From Rhizobium tropici CIAT 899 (lineage in GTDB: Bacteria > Pseudomonadota > Alphaproteobacteria > Rhizobiales > Rhizobiaceae), in assembly GCF_000330885.1 (NCBI RefSeq), contig NC_020059.1:1601001-1665000 (forward strand): DNA of 64,000 nt, given 5' to 3'. Under the pieces are notes generated by a model. That model was given only the letters and a program-made list of their open reading frames with translations. It was not told the DNA's origin and did not search any database. Shown in pieces: positions 30,037 to 39,802 of this stretch (within the stretch, counting starts at the first letter, position 1; the number at the start of each line of letters is the position of its first letter). The position numbers were made by a program, and so were the translations under genes.

Positions 30037-30183
30037 TTAACGGCCGGTGGCTTCGCGGGCAACGCGATGGATGTCGGCGCGGTCGATGCCGAGGTCGTGC
30101 AGTTCACGCGAGCTCATGCGGCCGAGTTCGTTGACGGTCTGACGATACTTGCGCCAGTTGTTGAAAGAGCGGGTCAGGTTCAT
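30037..30183 (-). CDS. DUF1127 small protein (second copy)
   Basis: 48 residues, beginning MNLTRSFNNWRKYRQTVNEL and ending with HDLGIDRADIHRVAREA. The AAGGGACTAAA before the ATG is a usable ribosome site. It is related to, but clearly diverged from, the copy 300 bases downstream on the same strand. Each copy has its own terminator, so they are separate units. Confidence 0.85.
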   Translation of the reverse strand: MNLTRSFNNWRKYRQTVNELGRMSSRELHDLGIDRADIHRVAREATGR

Positions 30184-30580
30184 TTTAGTCCCTTTCGAGG
30201 ATCAAGGGATCGAGCAGTTCCGTGATTGGTTCCGTCGTCGATCTAATGGATTTAAATATATGCTGCGCCGCGAAAACTAAAAGCGCGAAAGCTTCATGCC
30301 ACCTATGCGCCGTGTGCAAGCCTTATGGGTGTTTTGCCTAAGATGGTGGCTTCTTTGTGTGCATATCACGACCAACCGGGTTCGCCGCTGGAAGTCAATT
30401 TCGAGCAAGTGTCGGGTATTCCGAAGCATTTGCCGGCGGCGGCCTGCTTTCAGCCATCTTTTCGCCGGCCTTGCTGTTTTGGAGGGCTCGATTTCCGCTG
30501 CGAACTGCCATGCAGCCTTTCGATGGCAGTCCGCTGGCCATCATGCACATCTGCACAGGATAAACCGATTTGGGGGAGAT
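30184..30580. other. Gap between the second DUF1127 gene and the sRNA terminator
   Basis: About 400 bases. The part next to the DUF1127 gene should hold its promoter. Three overlapping frames of 68-97 codons cross it on the plus strand, but none has coding character. Nothing else recognised. Confidence 0.35.
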
Positions 30581-30703
30581 AAAAAATAACGCCCACCGCG
30601 GGAGGAGGATGCGGTGGGCGTCATTTGTGGTGATTGACGACTTGGGAGGAGGAGCGTCGCCAATCGATCGGAGCGCATTGGGAGGAGGAGTATGCGGCTC
30701 CGA
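30581..30703 (-). ncRNA. Alpha-r14-type (NfeR1-like) sRNA with three anti-Shine-Dalgarno loops
   Basis: On the reverse strand three hairpins follow one another: 30702-30669, 30665-30632 and 30621-30589. Each shows CCUCCUCCC in its loop (complements of GGGAGGAGG at 30680, 30644 and 30600). The third has an 11-bp perfect stem followed by a U-rich tract and is the terminator. Size (~123 nt), the triple anti-SD loops and the terminator match the alphaproteobacterial alpha-r14 family, which includes S. meliloti NfeR1. These RNAs base-pair with ribosome sites of transporter mRNAs. The 5' end is estimated. Confidence 0.85.
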
Positions 30704-31030
30704 ATATGATGTCGGGATATTCCATCCCCAGGCTTGATCCGATCTGAATCGGCCCGGCGCGCCACCGCCGTCTTGTTGTCTGATGAATAGTATGACTTTT
30801 CGAGTTTGTGCAGCGCAATAATTTCATGGGAGGCATGAGCTGCGCGCATATCTGCAGTCGGTATCTGTTTACCGGCCTCAAGGATACTGCATGATCCCTT
30901 AATTCCGTATTAATATGGCACATATTCCTGTGAGCCGAAGCTTCTGCCAGAACCGCTCGGCTCGCATCGATTGTGCGGCGATTTGTGCTAATTCTGTCGC
31001 AAGCAGAATCGCAGCGAGGGGGAGCCGGGC
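30704..31030. other. Gap between the sRNA and the DUF2157 gene
   Basis: About 325 bases that should hold the sRNA promoter (reverse) and that of the DUF2157 pair (forward). No convincing -35/-10 pair was fixed. No gene seen. Confidence 0.35.
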
Positions 31031-32170
31031 ATGTACAGGGGCAGGCTGGAGCGGGATCTGAAGATCTGGACCGACAAGGGCCTGGTCGACGCGGGGACGG
31101 CCAAAGCCATCCTCAGCGAGTATGACGGCCGCCAGACGAGTTTCAGCGCCGGCCGGGTGCTGACCATCATCGCCGCCGTACTTCTCGGCCTTGCCATCTT
31201 GCTGTTCATATCTGCAAACTGGGAGACCATTCCGAGAATTGCCCGTCTGCTCGGGCTGGTCACGATGATATGGGCCTTCTATCTCGCGGCTGCATATTTG
31301 TTAGGCCAGGGCCGCTCCATCATCGCCGCTGCATTGTTGATTCTCGGCACCTTGAGTTTCGGTGGCGCCATGGCACTGGTTGGCCAGATGTACAATCTGT
31401 CCGGCGATGAACTGAGAATGATGCTCGTCTGGTTCGCTGCAGCCTGCATCGTGGCGGCCTTGTTCCGTTCGTCGGCCCAGGTCGGGCTCGCGGGTTTCCT
31501 GGCCTGGGCATTTTGCGGCGTCTATCTCTGGGGGCATTTCGACGAATGGTATGGGATCATGCCCTGGATGCCGCCTCTGATGGCTGCGGTCCTGATTGGG
31601 CTTGTCCGCTATGCCGACGCGCCCATGGCTCGACATTTGGCTTATCTCATGCTCGTCGGCTGGCTGACATGGCTATTCGGCCGCCATGAGGGATTGAATA
31701 CCGCGATCCTGTTTGCCGCTCTCGGCATGGCAGCGTTTCTCGTCGTCAGCGTTCCCGCTTCGCCGCTCCTGCCCTTCGCCCGCACGGCCGGCGCCGCGCC
31801 GGCTTTCTACACCTTTCTGATCGCATCGATCGGCTTTTTCCTGGTTCATGCCGAGATCAGCAACGGCTCATTTGAAAATAATGTCTGGGTCGAGGATAAA
31901 TTGCCGCTTGTCATAGTGGCGGCGGCGACGTTGGCGAGCTCGGTGATCGCCATCGCTCTCACTGGCCGCGACAATGGCGCGGTGCGCTATCTCGCTTACT
32001 TCGTCTTTGCCTGCGAAATTCTCTATCTTGCAGGCGAGACGATAGGCTCGATCATCGGCACGGCGGGGTTCTTCCTCGTTGCCGGCTTGCTTGTGGCCAT
32101 TGCAGCCTGGGTGGTCATCCAGCTGGAACGCCGCTTTTCCGGCAATCGCGAGCAGGAGACGCGGGCATGA
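31031..32170 (+). CDS. DUF2157 multi-pass membrane protein
   Basis: 379 residues: a short cytoplasmic N-terminus (LKIWTDKGLVDAGTAKAIL) and about ten hydrophobic segments from residue 40 on, as in the DUF2157 family. Function unknown. The stop overlaps the start of the next gene by 4 bases (ATGA); the two families usually occur together. Confidence 0.8.
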   Translation: MYRGRLERDLKIWTDKGLVDAGTAKAILSEYDGRQTSFSAGRVLTIIAAVLLGLAILLFISANWETIPRIARLLGLVTMIWAFYLAAAYLLGQGRSIIAAALLILGTLSFGGAMALVGQMYNLSGDELRMMLVWFAAACIVAALFRSSAQVGLAGFLAWAFCGVYLWGHFDEWYGIMPWMPPLMAAVLIGLVRYADAPMARHLAYLMLVGWLTWLFGRHEGLNTAILFAALGMAAFLVVSVPASPLLPFARTAGAAPAFYTFLIASIGFFLVHAEISNGSFENNVWVEDKLPLVIVAAATLASSVIAIALTGRDNGAVRYLAYFVFACEILYLAGETIGSIIGTAGFFLVAGLLVAIAAWVVIQLERRFSGNREQETRA

Positions 32171-32781
32171 CCGATATCGCTGAGAAGAGCCCGACCATCG
32201 GTTCCCGTCGCCTATGGATTGCTGCCATCGTCGTTGCCGCTTTGCAGACGGCGGTTCTCGGCTACATGGTCGGCGAGCGGGCCTGGGGCCTGCGGAGCGG
32301 CGTCGAGATTCTCTTGAAGACGGCGCCGGTCGATCCGCGCGATCTTCTGCGCGGCGACTACGTGACCTTGAACTACGACATCTCACGGGTTCCGTTCTCG
32401 ACGATGGTCGAAGGACCGCCGAAAATGAGCCGAAGTGCCGCGATATTGTCCGTTCGCCTGACGAGGCAGGATGATGGTTACTGGGGCATCGTCGAATCAT
32501 CCTTTGGAAAGCTCGATCAGAAACCCGATACGGTCGTGCTCAAAAGCCTGCCTGTCGAATATGTTTTCTATGGCGATGCCACCGATCCCCAGCAGGCGAT
32601 TGTCGGGGTCACCTATGGCATCGAGCGCTATTACGTGCCCGAGGGGCAGGGGCGCGATATCGAGAGCGCCCGCAACGACAATCGCGTCGCCATTGCGGCG
32701 CGCGTGTCTTCCGACGGTGTTGCCCATATCAGAAGCCTGCTTCTCGACGGCAAATCCGTCTATGAGGAACCGCTTTACTGA
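32167..32781 (+). CDS. GDYXXLXY-domain membrane-anchored protein
   Basis: 204 residues with one N-terminal membrane helix (WIAAIVVAALQTAVLGYMV) and an exported domain that carries the defining motif RGDYVTLNYDIS near residue 62. The family has no known activity. It is translationally coupled to the DUF2157 gene, so the two probably form one complex. Confidence 0.82.
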   Translation: MTDIAEKSPTIGSRRLWIAAIVVAALQTAVLGYMVGERAWGLRSGVEILLKTAPVDPRDLLRGDYVTLNYDISRVPFSTMVEGPPKMSRSAAILSVRLTRQDDGYWGIVESSFGKLDQKPDTVVLKSLPVEYVFYGDATDPQQAIVGVTYGIERYYVPEGQGRDIESARNDNRVAIAARVSSDGVAHIRSLLLDGKSVYEEPLY

Positions 32782-32926
32782 CGATATCTGCATGAAGAGC
32801 TCCGATAAGCTTTAAGCGTCGTCGCGGAAGCGTCATTTTTCCTTTGCGTGGTTTGAAACGGGTGATATAGAGACGCCGCGCTCCGGAAGGCCCCATGGGC
32901 AGGCATCGCCATGCGGTTTTGGGAAC

Positions 32927-33011
<85 letters not shown>

Positions 33012-33290
33012 ACACTGTCTTGTGGACGGGGGGAGGCCGACCAAGCCTGTCCTCCGATATGCCGCAGGACGCGCATCTTGCCCAAAGCATCCCGCTTTCG
33101 ATGAGGAAAGGGGATAAGATGTTTTGGCTCGTGATGGGATAGAGCTGCCTTTTGCGCGTTCATTTGAAGGCGCGGCGCTCTTGCAAGGTGAAAGAGAATT
33201 GCATCCAAGCCACGCTCGGGATTTTCCGGCGTCGTGCTCATCGAAACGAACGGCAGGCTGGGCACGGCCGCCATGAATGAAGGTAGGACA

Positions 33291-34778
33291 ATGCAGGTTA
33301 TCGAAACGCTCGCTGAAGGGCTGAAGCGCGAAATCAAGGTGGTCATCCCGGCCAAGGACATGGAAGTGCGCATGAACGAGCGCCTGGCCGAGGTCAAGGA
33401 CAAGGTCCGTATCAACGGCTTCCGTCCGGGCAAGGTTCCAGTCTCGCACCTGAAGAAGGTCTACGGCAAGTCGATCATGGCCGATCTCGTCAACGAAATC
33501 GTTCGCGACCAGCCACCGGCGATCCTGACCGAGCGCGGCGAAAAGTCGGCCACCCAGCCGGAAATCGCGATGACGGAAGACCAGGACGAGGCAGAAAAGA
33601 TCCTCTCCGCTGAGGCCGATTTCGAATTCACGCTGTCTTACGAAGTCATCCCGGCGATCGAACTGAAGCCGGTTAGCGGCATCAAGGTCACCCGCGAAGT
33701 CGCCGAGATCGGCGAAGACGAAGTGACCGAGCAGATCCTCAAGATCGCCGAAAGCGCCCGCAGCTACGAGACCAAGAAGGGCAAGGCCGCCAACGGCGAC
33801 CGCGTCACCATCGATTATCTCGGCAAGGTCGACGGCGTTGCCTTCGACGGCGGCAAGGATGAGGACGCACAGCTCGTTCTCGGCTCCAACCGCTTCATCC
33901 CGGGCTTCGAAGAGCAGCTCGTCGGCCTCAAGGCTGGCGATGAGAAGGTCATCACCGTAACCTTCCCGGCCGATTATCCGGCCAAGAACCTCGCCGGCAA
34001 GGAAGCGACCTTCGACATCAACGTCAAGGAAGTTGCAGCTCCTGGCGAAGTCGAAATCAACGACGAACTCGCTTCCAAGCTCGGCCTCGAATCGGCTGAT
34101 CGCCTGAAGGAGATCGTTCGCGGCCAGATCGAAAGTCAGTACGGTTCGGTCACTCGCCAGAAGGTCAAGCGTCAGATCCTCGACCAGCTCGACGAAATGT
34201 ACCAGTTCGACACGCCGCAAAAGCTCGTCGACGCTGAATTCGCCAGCATCTGGCGCCAGATCGAGGCCGATCTTGGCGAATCCGGCAAGACCTTCGAAGA
34301 CGAAGACACCACCGAGGAGAAGGCTCGCGAAGAGTATCGCAAGCTTGCCGAGCGTCGCGTTCGCCTTGGCCTCGTTCTCTCCGAAATTGGCGAGAAGGCC
34401 GGCGTCGAAGTCAGCGAAGACGAACTGCAGCGCGCTCTCTACGCGCAGCTTCAGCAGTTCCCGGGCCAGGAAAAGGAAATCCTGGAATTCTTCCGTAAGA
34501 CGCCAGGCGCTTCCGCTAACCTGCGCGCCCCGATCTTCGAAGAAAAGGTCATCGACCATCTGCTGACCGAGGTTAACGTCACCGACAAGACCGTTTCCAA
34601 GGAAGCGCTGCTGGCTGACGACGAAGAAGAAGACAAGCCGGCTGCCAAGAAGGCTGCTCCGAAGAAGAAGGCTGCCAAGGCTGAAGCGACCGAAGCTGCC
34701 GCCGAAGGCGAAGAAGCTGCTGCTCCGAAGAAGAAGGCCGCTCCGAAGAAGAAGGCTGCTGAAGACAGCGCTGAGTAA
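33291..34778 (+). CDS. tig: Trigger factor (ribosome-associated chaperone, PPIase)
   Basis: 495 residues. The ribosome-binding N-domain carries the signature GFRPGKVP near residue 46, the central FKBP-type PPIase domain ([20 protein letters not shown]) starts near 165, and the chaperone C-domain follows. The end is a Lys/Ala repeat tail (APKKKAA type, about 40 residues) seen in rhizobial homologs but not in E. coli. ATG 33291 has GAAGGTAGGA upstream; earlier in-frame ATG 33273 is less likely. The terminator follows closely. Confidence 0.96.
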   Translation: MQVIETLAEGLKREIKVVIPAKDMEVRMNERLAEVKDKVRINGFRPGKVPVSHLKKVYGKSIMADLVNEIVRDQPPAILTERGEKSATQPEIAMTEDQDEAEKILSAEADFEFTLSYEVIPAIELKPVSGIKVTREVAEIGEDEVTEQILKIAESARSYETKKGKAANGDRVTIDYLGKVDGVAFDGGKDEDAQLVLGSNRFIPGFEEQLVGLKAGDEKVITVTFPADYPAKNLAGKEATFDINVKEVAAPGEVEINDELASKLGLESADRLKEIVRGQIESQYGSVTRQKVKRQILDQLDEMYQFDTPQKLVDAEFASIWRQIEADLGESGKTFEDEDTTEEKAREEYRKLAERRVRLGLVLSEIGEKAGVEVSEDELQRALYAQLQQFPGQEKEILEFFRKTPGASANLRAPIFEEKVIDHLLTEVNVTDKTVSKEALLADDEEEDKPAAKKAAPKKKAAKAEATEAAAEGEEAAAPKKKAAPKKKAAEDSAE

Positions 34779-34804
34779 TCGGTTCTTTTTCCGACTGAAA
34801 TTGA

Positions 34805-34834
34805 AGCTCTGCCGTTCGCGGCAGGGCTTTTTTT
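34805..34834 (+). terminator. Intrinsic terminator of tig
   Basis: AGCTCTGCCG/CGGCAGGGCT (one G:U) with a TTCG loop and a T-run. Confidence 0.9.
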
Positions 34835-35016
34835 GTGCTTATGCCATGAAAGCTTTTTGATACCATCGCCATGCTCAATATTGCCTGGTCCGGCTCGGTA
34901 TCGCCCTTGCGGTTCAGGCGGCGCTTGCGGCCTAACTCGATCGTCGGCAATGGATATGTCTCATCAGAGTTATAGACTCTATCCAGAAGCACGATGAAGG
35001 GCGAAGGAGACCGAAC

Positions 35017-35688
35017 TTGATTAAAGCGGCAATGTTTGATCTGGACGAAACTCTTATCGATCGGCGCGCCGCCCTGCTGGCATTCCTGCCGGATCAATTC
35101 AAACGGCTTGAAGATCAACTGAAGGACGTCACTTTTCAGAATTTTCAAGAAACGTTCTTTGCCTTGGAGAAGAAAGGTCTCGTCGACAAACAGAAGCTTT
35201 ATCCGCGGTTGGTGGCTGCTCTCGGTGTGAGCGATGATTGCGGAGTTCTCTTGCTTTCCGATTTTCAAAGGCGCTATCCACATTTCGCGCGGCCCTCGAT
35301 AGGCGCCCTGGAAATGCTTGCCGCGCTGCGCAGGCACGGCTTGAAGACGGCCATCATCAGCAACGGCCATAGCGACGTTCAATCCGCAAAAATTGAGATC
35401 ACCCGACTGAGAGATGCCGTGGATCTCGTGGTCATTTCAGAGGATGTCGGCCTGCGTAAGCCGGACGCGAGAATTTTTCAGCTTGCCGCTGAACGGCTGG
35501 GTGTGGCCCCAGCAAGCTGCATTTTTGTCGGTGACAATCCGGAGGCCGATGTCAGGGGTGCGGAGGTGGCGGGAATACGAGGTGTATTCTACGCTGGCGG
35601 CACTTCTTGGCCGGACACGCTGCCATCCCCGAAATATAGCGTCGGTTCCTTCGCCGAAGTCCTGCCCCTGATCGAAGCCCTTGCGTGA
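35017..35688 (+). CDS. HAD-family hydrolase
   Basis: 223 residues with all four HAD motifs: DLDETL (nucleophile Asp, residue 8), TAIISNG (motif II), KPDARIF (motif III Lys) and VGDNPEADVRGA (motif IV). The helical cap domain between motifs I and II places it in subfamily I. It resembles phosphoglycolate/haloacid-type phosphatases but the substrate is not deducible. TTG start with GAAGGAGA 6 bases upstream. Stand-alone gene convergent with sthA. Confidence 0.85.
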   Translation: MIKAAMFDLDETLIDRRAALLAFLPDQFKRLEDQLKDVTFQNFQETFFALEKKGLVDKQKLYPRLVAALGVSDDCGVLLLSDFQRRYPHFARPSIGALEMLAALRRHGLKTAIISNGHSDVQSAKIEITRLRDAVDLVVISEDVGLRKPDARIFQLAAERLGVAPASCIFVGDNPEADVRGAEVAGIRGVFYAGGTSWPDTLPSPKYSVGSFAEVLPLIEALA

Positions 35689-35708
35689 GGCCTACCGGCC
35701 TCAAGCAA
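35681..35708. terminator. Hairpin between the HAD gene and sthA
   Basis: TGAGGCC/GGCCTCA with a TACC loop, extendable by further pairs (11 of 12). It includes the HAD stop codon. No T-run on either strand, so terminator function is uncertain. Confidence 0.35.
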
Positions 35709-35730
35709 GGGTGAGATTTCACGGACGCGC

Positions 35731-37134
35731 TCAAATCTCGGACTTGATATCGCCCATGCGGTTCCAGGCGTCGAGGCCGGCGATCTTGTAGGCTTCGGCG
35801 AGCGTCGGATAGTTGAAGGTGTTTTCGACGAAATATTCGACGGTGCCCTTGAGGTTCAGTACGGCCTGGCCGATGTGGACGAGTTCGGTCGCGCCTTCGC
35901 CGACGATGTGGACGCCCAGCAGGCGGCGGGTCTTCAGCGAGAAGATCATCTTCAAGAGGCCGGTGTCGAGGCCCATGATGTGGCCGCGCGAGGTCTCGCG
36001 GAAGCGGGCGATACCGCATTCATAGGGGATATGCCGCTCCTTGACCTCTTCTTCGGACAGGCCGCAGGTGGAAATCTCCGGCACGGCATAGATGCCGTAA
36101 GGGAAGTATTTCGGCGGCTCCTTGGCGATCGCGCCGACGGCGACGCGGGCGGCGATGCGGCCCTGTTCCATCGAGGTGGAGGCAAGGCTCGGGAAGCCGA
36201 CGACGTCGCCCGCGGCAAAGATATGCGGGACCTTGGTTGCGAAAGTCTCCGGATTGACGTTCAGGCGGCCGCGAGCATCGGCCTCGAGGCCAGCAGCGGC
36301 AAGATTAAGGGTGTCGGTGGCACCCATGCGGCCGGCGGCAAAGAGCACCATGTCCGTAGTGAGGCGGCGGCCATTGTCGAGCGTCAGCTCCACCTTGCCG
36401 TTCTGCCGCTCAACCTTCTCGGCCTTTTGGCCGAGCAGCAGCTTCATGTTGCGATCGCGCAGCTGATAGATGAAATCCTCGACGATCTCCTTGTCGATGA
36501 AATCGAGCATGGTGGATTTCGGATCGATCAGCGTCACCTGCGTGTCGAGGGCACTGAAGATTGTGGCGTATTCGATGCCGATGACGCCTGCGCCGATGAC
36601 GACCATCGATCGCGGCAGATCCTGGATATCGAGGAGTTCGTCGCTGTCGAGAACCGTCCTGCTGTCGAACGGCATGTAATCCGGACGGAAGGGCTTGGTG
36701 CCGACTGCCAGCAGGATGCTGGCGGCGGATACGGTGACGACCTCGCCATCATCCTTGACGATCTGCATCGTCTGCGGATCGACGAAGCTCGCCTTGCCTC
36801 TGATGTGCTGGACGCGATTGCGGGCGAACTGATGCTCAAGCACTTCGACCTCGTGGTCGAGAGTGATCAACAGGCGGCGGCGCAGATCTTCGGCGCTGAT
36901 TTCCTGTTTGACGCGATAGGCGCGGCCGTAGAAGCCGCGTTCTCGCCAACCCGAAAGGTTGAGCGCCGTTTCGCGCAGTGTCTTCGAAGGGATGGTACCG
37001 GTGTGGACCGAGACGCCGCCGACCCGTTTGCCTTGCTCGACGACGAGCACCTTCTTGCCGAGTTTGGCGGCCTGGATAGCGCCTCTGCGGCCGGCAGGGC
37101 CGCTACCCACGACTAGGAGATCGAATTGGTCCAT
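35731..37134 (-). CDS. sthA: Soluble pyridine nucleotide transhydrogenase (SthA)
   Basis: 467-residue FAD enzyme of the disulfide-reductase fold that moves hydride between NADPH and NAD+. FAD motif VVGSGPAGRRGAIQA, NAD motif VIGAGVIGIEYATIF and the C-terminal dimer domain are present. The redox Cys pair of lipoamide dehydrogenase is replaced by GVSVHTGTIPSKTLRE, which is diagnostic for SthA rather than a disulfide reductase. Confidence 0.94.
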   Translation of the reverse strand: MDQFDLLVVGSGPAGRRGAIQAAKLGKKVLVVEQGKRVGGVSVHTGTIPSKTLRETALNLSGWRERGFYGRAYRVKQEISAEDLRRRLLITLDHEVEVLEHQFARNRVQHIRGKASFVDPQTMQIVKDDGEVVTVSAASILLAVGTKPFRPDYMPFDSRTVLDSDELLDIQDLPRSMVVIGAGVIGIEYATIFSALDTQVTLIDPKSTMLDFIDKEIVEDFIYQLRDRNMKLLLGQKAEKVERQNGKVELTLDNGRRLTTDMVLFAAGRMGATDTLNLAAAGLEADARGRLNVNPETFATKVPHIFAAGDVVGFPSLASTSMEQGRIAARVAVGAIAKEPPKYFPYGIYAVPEISTCGLSEEEVKERHIPYECGIARFRETSRGHIMGLDTGLLKMIFSLKTRRLLGVHIVGEGATELVHIGQAVLNLKGTVEYFVENTFNYPTLAEAYKIAGLDAWNRMGDIKSEI

Positions 37135-37243
37135 CGGGAAGCCTCGGATGACTGGAATAGGGAATCAATGTCGCAATGCAACATGCACTCCGTCAACCGG
37201 TAGCGGCTCAATGTTACAGATTATCTAACGGGAAGTTTGGCGC

Positions 37244-37840
37244 TCAGGACGCTGAAAGGCCCAGCCAGGGTTCCAGCTTTTCAAAAGTACGGTCCATGGC
37301 ATAGGCACGGGTGAAGGAGAACGGCAGGTGACCATAGATGATCGACATCTGGCCCTCCGCGGTAGCCTCATTCGTTTTGGCAATGGCGGCAAGGTAAAGT
37401 GCCGAGGCTAGGCCGGTTCTGTCAGCTCCGGCCTGACAATGAATGAGGATCGGCTTCGGCGCATTCCGCATGATCTCGACAAGCTGGGCCGCCTGCTCCT
37501 GTGTCAGCTCGCGGCCCGAAGACATGTGGAAATCGATATGGTCGATGTTGAGCGCTTTCGCCTGAGCGACTTCGGTATCATACCAATGGTGCCCGCTATT
37601 GTCGCCACGCAGGTTGATAATCGTCTTGATACCGTATTGCTTCTGAAACTCGGCGATGTTGCTGGCCGAGGGCTGTGAGGAGCGGTAGAGCTCGCCGGCG
37701 ATGACCGGATGGAAATTCGTCGTCCAGAGCATGTGAGCATAGAAGCCACCGGCGATTGCCGCGAAACCGATCGAGGCAACGAATGCGCCACGGCCAAAAC
37801 GGCGAAGGCGAGAGGCAGGTGTCGGCGATGTCTTCTGCAT
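37244..37840 (-). CDS. Membrane-anchored dual-specificity/tyrosine phosphatase-like protein
   Basis: 198 residues from the ATG at 37840. A basic N-terminus leads to a membrane helix (GAFVASIGFAAIAGGFYAHML), then a phosphatase domain with the CX5R P-loop in HCQAGADRTGLAS. The family includes DSPs active on phosphoproteins or phosphoinositides; the substrate is unknown. An in-frame ATG at 37996 would put 52 non-typical residues in front and is not preferred. Upstream lies an AT-rich tract that may hold the promoter. Confidence 0.82.
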   Translation of the reverse strand: MQKTSPTPASRLRRFGRGAFVASIGFAAIAGGFYAHMLWTTNFHPVIAGELYRSSQPSASNIAEFQKQYGIKTIINLRGDNSGHHWYDTEVAQAKALNIDHIDFHMSSGRELTQEQAAQLVEIMRNAPKPILIHCQAGADRTGLASALYLAAIAKTNEATAEGQMSIIYGHLPFSFTRAYAMDRTFEKLEPWLGLSAS

Positions 37841-38102
37841 GCGATCTCCGGATCGGGTCGACCACTGAGGCGGATTGGTCAAATCAAAACAGCAGCTGCC
37901 GCCAGCAGGCTTGCCGTTGCGATAGCCGCGATCCTTTTGCCAGATGATACTGACGCTGAACTGAAAAATGGTAACTGACGGGAATTGGCGATTCACAGCC
38001 GCTTCGAAAAATCGGAAGTGTCTACTGTCTTAAAAAAATATAAATATATCAAAAATTTGAGTTTTATTTTTAACTAAAAATCTTAGGAAGCATTCGGCAA
38101 TT

Positions 38103-38960
38103 TCAGATCAATCGCAATGCCCGGAAGCTGACGTGGCCGTTTTTCCCAATGATAACATGGTCGTGAACCGTGATGCCCAAGGGCTTGGCGGTATCGATGA
38201 TCGTCTTGGTCATGTCGATATCGGCGCGGGATGGGGTTGGGTCTCCCGACGGGTGGTTGTGCACCAAAATCACCGCTGAGGCGGAGAGTTCGAGTGCGCG
38301 TTTGACGACCTCGCGCGGATAGACCGGCGTGTGATCGATGGTGCCGAAGCCCTGCACCTCGTCGGCGATTAGGGCATTGCGTTTGTCGAGAAACAGTAGG
38401 CGGAATTGCTCGCGGGCTTCGTGCGCCATCGCGGCATGACAATAATCGATCAGCGATTTCCATGAGGAAAGCACTGGTTTACCCGTCAACTCGCTCTTGA
38501 GCATCCGCTGTGCGACGCTCGCGACCAGCTTCAGGTCGAGCGCGACCGCATCGCCGACGCCGCTGACCTCGGTCAATAGGCCGACCGGCGCGCCGAATAC
38601 GCCGCCGAGCGTGCCGAAGCGGGTGAGCAAGGCCTTGGCGATGGGTTTCGTGTCGCGACGCGGGATCAGCCGGAAGAGCAGCAGCTCGAGGATTTCATAA
38701 TCGGCCAGCGCCGCGTCGCCACCGTCGCGATAGCGATTGCGCAACCGTTCGCGGTGACCATGATAATGGGCTTCGACATTGGCCGGCGCGGATTTGGCGA
38801 TCGGGGCGGATCTGGTGGTCTGCGAGGTCGGCTTGACAGTTTGTTGGGGGAAGAACAGCCGCTCGTCGAGCAGCGGAGCCTCTTCCAAAGTCTCCGGCTT
38901 CCCGCCTCTTTCGAGGGGCATGTCACCATGTCCATTGGAAGAAGCGGGACGTTTCGCCAT
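38103..38960 (-). CDS. radC: RadC/MPN-domain protein
   Basis: 285 residues: helix-hairpin-helix region near the middle ([16 protein letters not shown]) and the JAMM-like metal motif [14 protein letters not shown]. Once linked to DNA repair, its true role is unsettled. The start lies 3 bases after the map stop, at the end of the phaC-sfsA-map-radC run. Confidence 0.94.
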   Translation of the reverse strand: MAKRPASSNGHGDMPLERGGKPETLEEAPLLDERLFFPQQTVKPTSQTTRSAPIAKSAPANVEAHYHGHRERLRNRYRDGGDAALADYEILELLLFRLIPRRDTKPIAKALLTRFGTLGGVFGAPVGLLTEVSGVGDAVALDLKLVASVAQRMLKSELTGKPVLSSWKSLIDYCHAAMAHEAREQFRLLFLDKRNALIADEVQGFGTIDHTPVYPREVVKRALELSASAVILVHNHPSGDPTPSRADIDMTKTIIDTAKPLGITVHDHVIIGKNGHVSFRALRLI

Positions 38961-38963
38961 GAA

Positions 38964-39800
38964 TTATCCATGCAGCGGCGGCAGGCCGGGGCGGTCGAGG
39001 CCGCCGGGCGACAGGGTGAAGATCTCGCAGCCCGTCGCAGTGACGCCGACCGTATGCTCGTACTGTGCCGAGAGCGAACGGTCGCGGGTGACGGCCGTCC
39101 AGCCATCGCCGAGCACTTTCACATGCGGCTTGCCGAGATTGATCATCGGCTCGATGGTGAAGATCATGCCTTCGCGCAGTTCCGGGCCGTCATTGACGCG
39201 GCCGTAGTGCAGGATGTTCGGCGAGTCATGGAAGAGGCTGCCGACGCCGTGGCCGCAGAAGTCGCGCACGACCGAGCAGCGCTCGCCCTCGGCATAGGTC
39301 TGGATCGCTTCGCCGATGGCGCCGGTGCGGGCACCCGGCCGGACGGCGGCGATGCCGCGCATCAGGGATTCGTAGGTGACCTCCAGAAGCCGTTCGGCCG
39401 AGCGCTTGATTTCGCCGACCGGATACATGCGGCTGGAATCGCCGTGCCAGCCATCCAACACATAGGTCACGTCGATATTGACGATATCGCCTTCGCGCAG
39501 CGGCTTGTCATTGGGAATGCCATGGCAGACGACGTGGTTGATCGACGTGCAGGAGGATTTCATGTAGCCGCGGTAGTTCAGCGTCGCTGGATAAGCGCCG
39601 TGATCCATGCCGAATTCGAAGACGAAACGGTCGATGACGTCGGTGGGGACGCCGGGCTTGGCGATCGCGGTAAGTTCATCGAGGCAGCGCGCGGTCAGCT
39701 GGCAAGCCTTGCGCATTCCGGCAAAGGCATCCTCTCCGTAGATGCGGATAGCTCCCGTATTTTTCGCTGGCGCCGTTGCCGCTTCGATGTAGTTCACCAT
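38964..39800 (-). CDS. map: Methionine aminopeptidase, type I
   Basis: 278 residues. It removes the initiator Met from new proteins. The pita-bread metal ligands are visible in order: DVTYVLDGWHGD (two Asp), CGHGVGSLFH (His), FTIEPM (Glu) and the C-terminal YEHTVGVT (Glu). It starts 2 bases after the sfsA stop, so the genes are very likely co-transcribed. Confidence 0.96.
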   Translation of the reverse strand: MVNYIEAATAPAKNTGAIRIYGEDAFAGMRKACQLTARCLDELTAIAKPGVPTDVIDRFVFEFGMDHGAYPATLNYRGYMKSSCTSINHVVCHGIPNDKPLREGDIVNIDVTYVLDGWHGDSSRMYPVGEIKRSAERLLEVTYESLMRGIAAVRPGARTGAIGEAIQTYAEGERCSVVRDFCGHGVGSLFHDSPNILHYGRVNDGPELREGMIFTIEPMINLGKPHVKVLGDGWTAVTRDRSLSAQYEHTVGVTATGCEIFTLSPGGLDRPGLPPLHG

Positions 39801-39802
39801 GA

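Noticed and set aside
35875..37116. 413-codon forward frame opposite sthA
   Set aside because: Antisense shadow of a clear SthA gene with no recognisable product.
38025..38095. AT-rich tract before radC's stop as a mobile-element scar
   Set aside because: No inverted or direct repeats; it fits a promoter region of the divergent-side gene or plain intergenic DNA.
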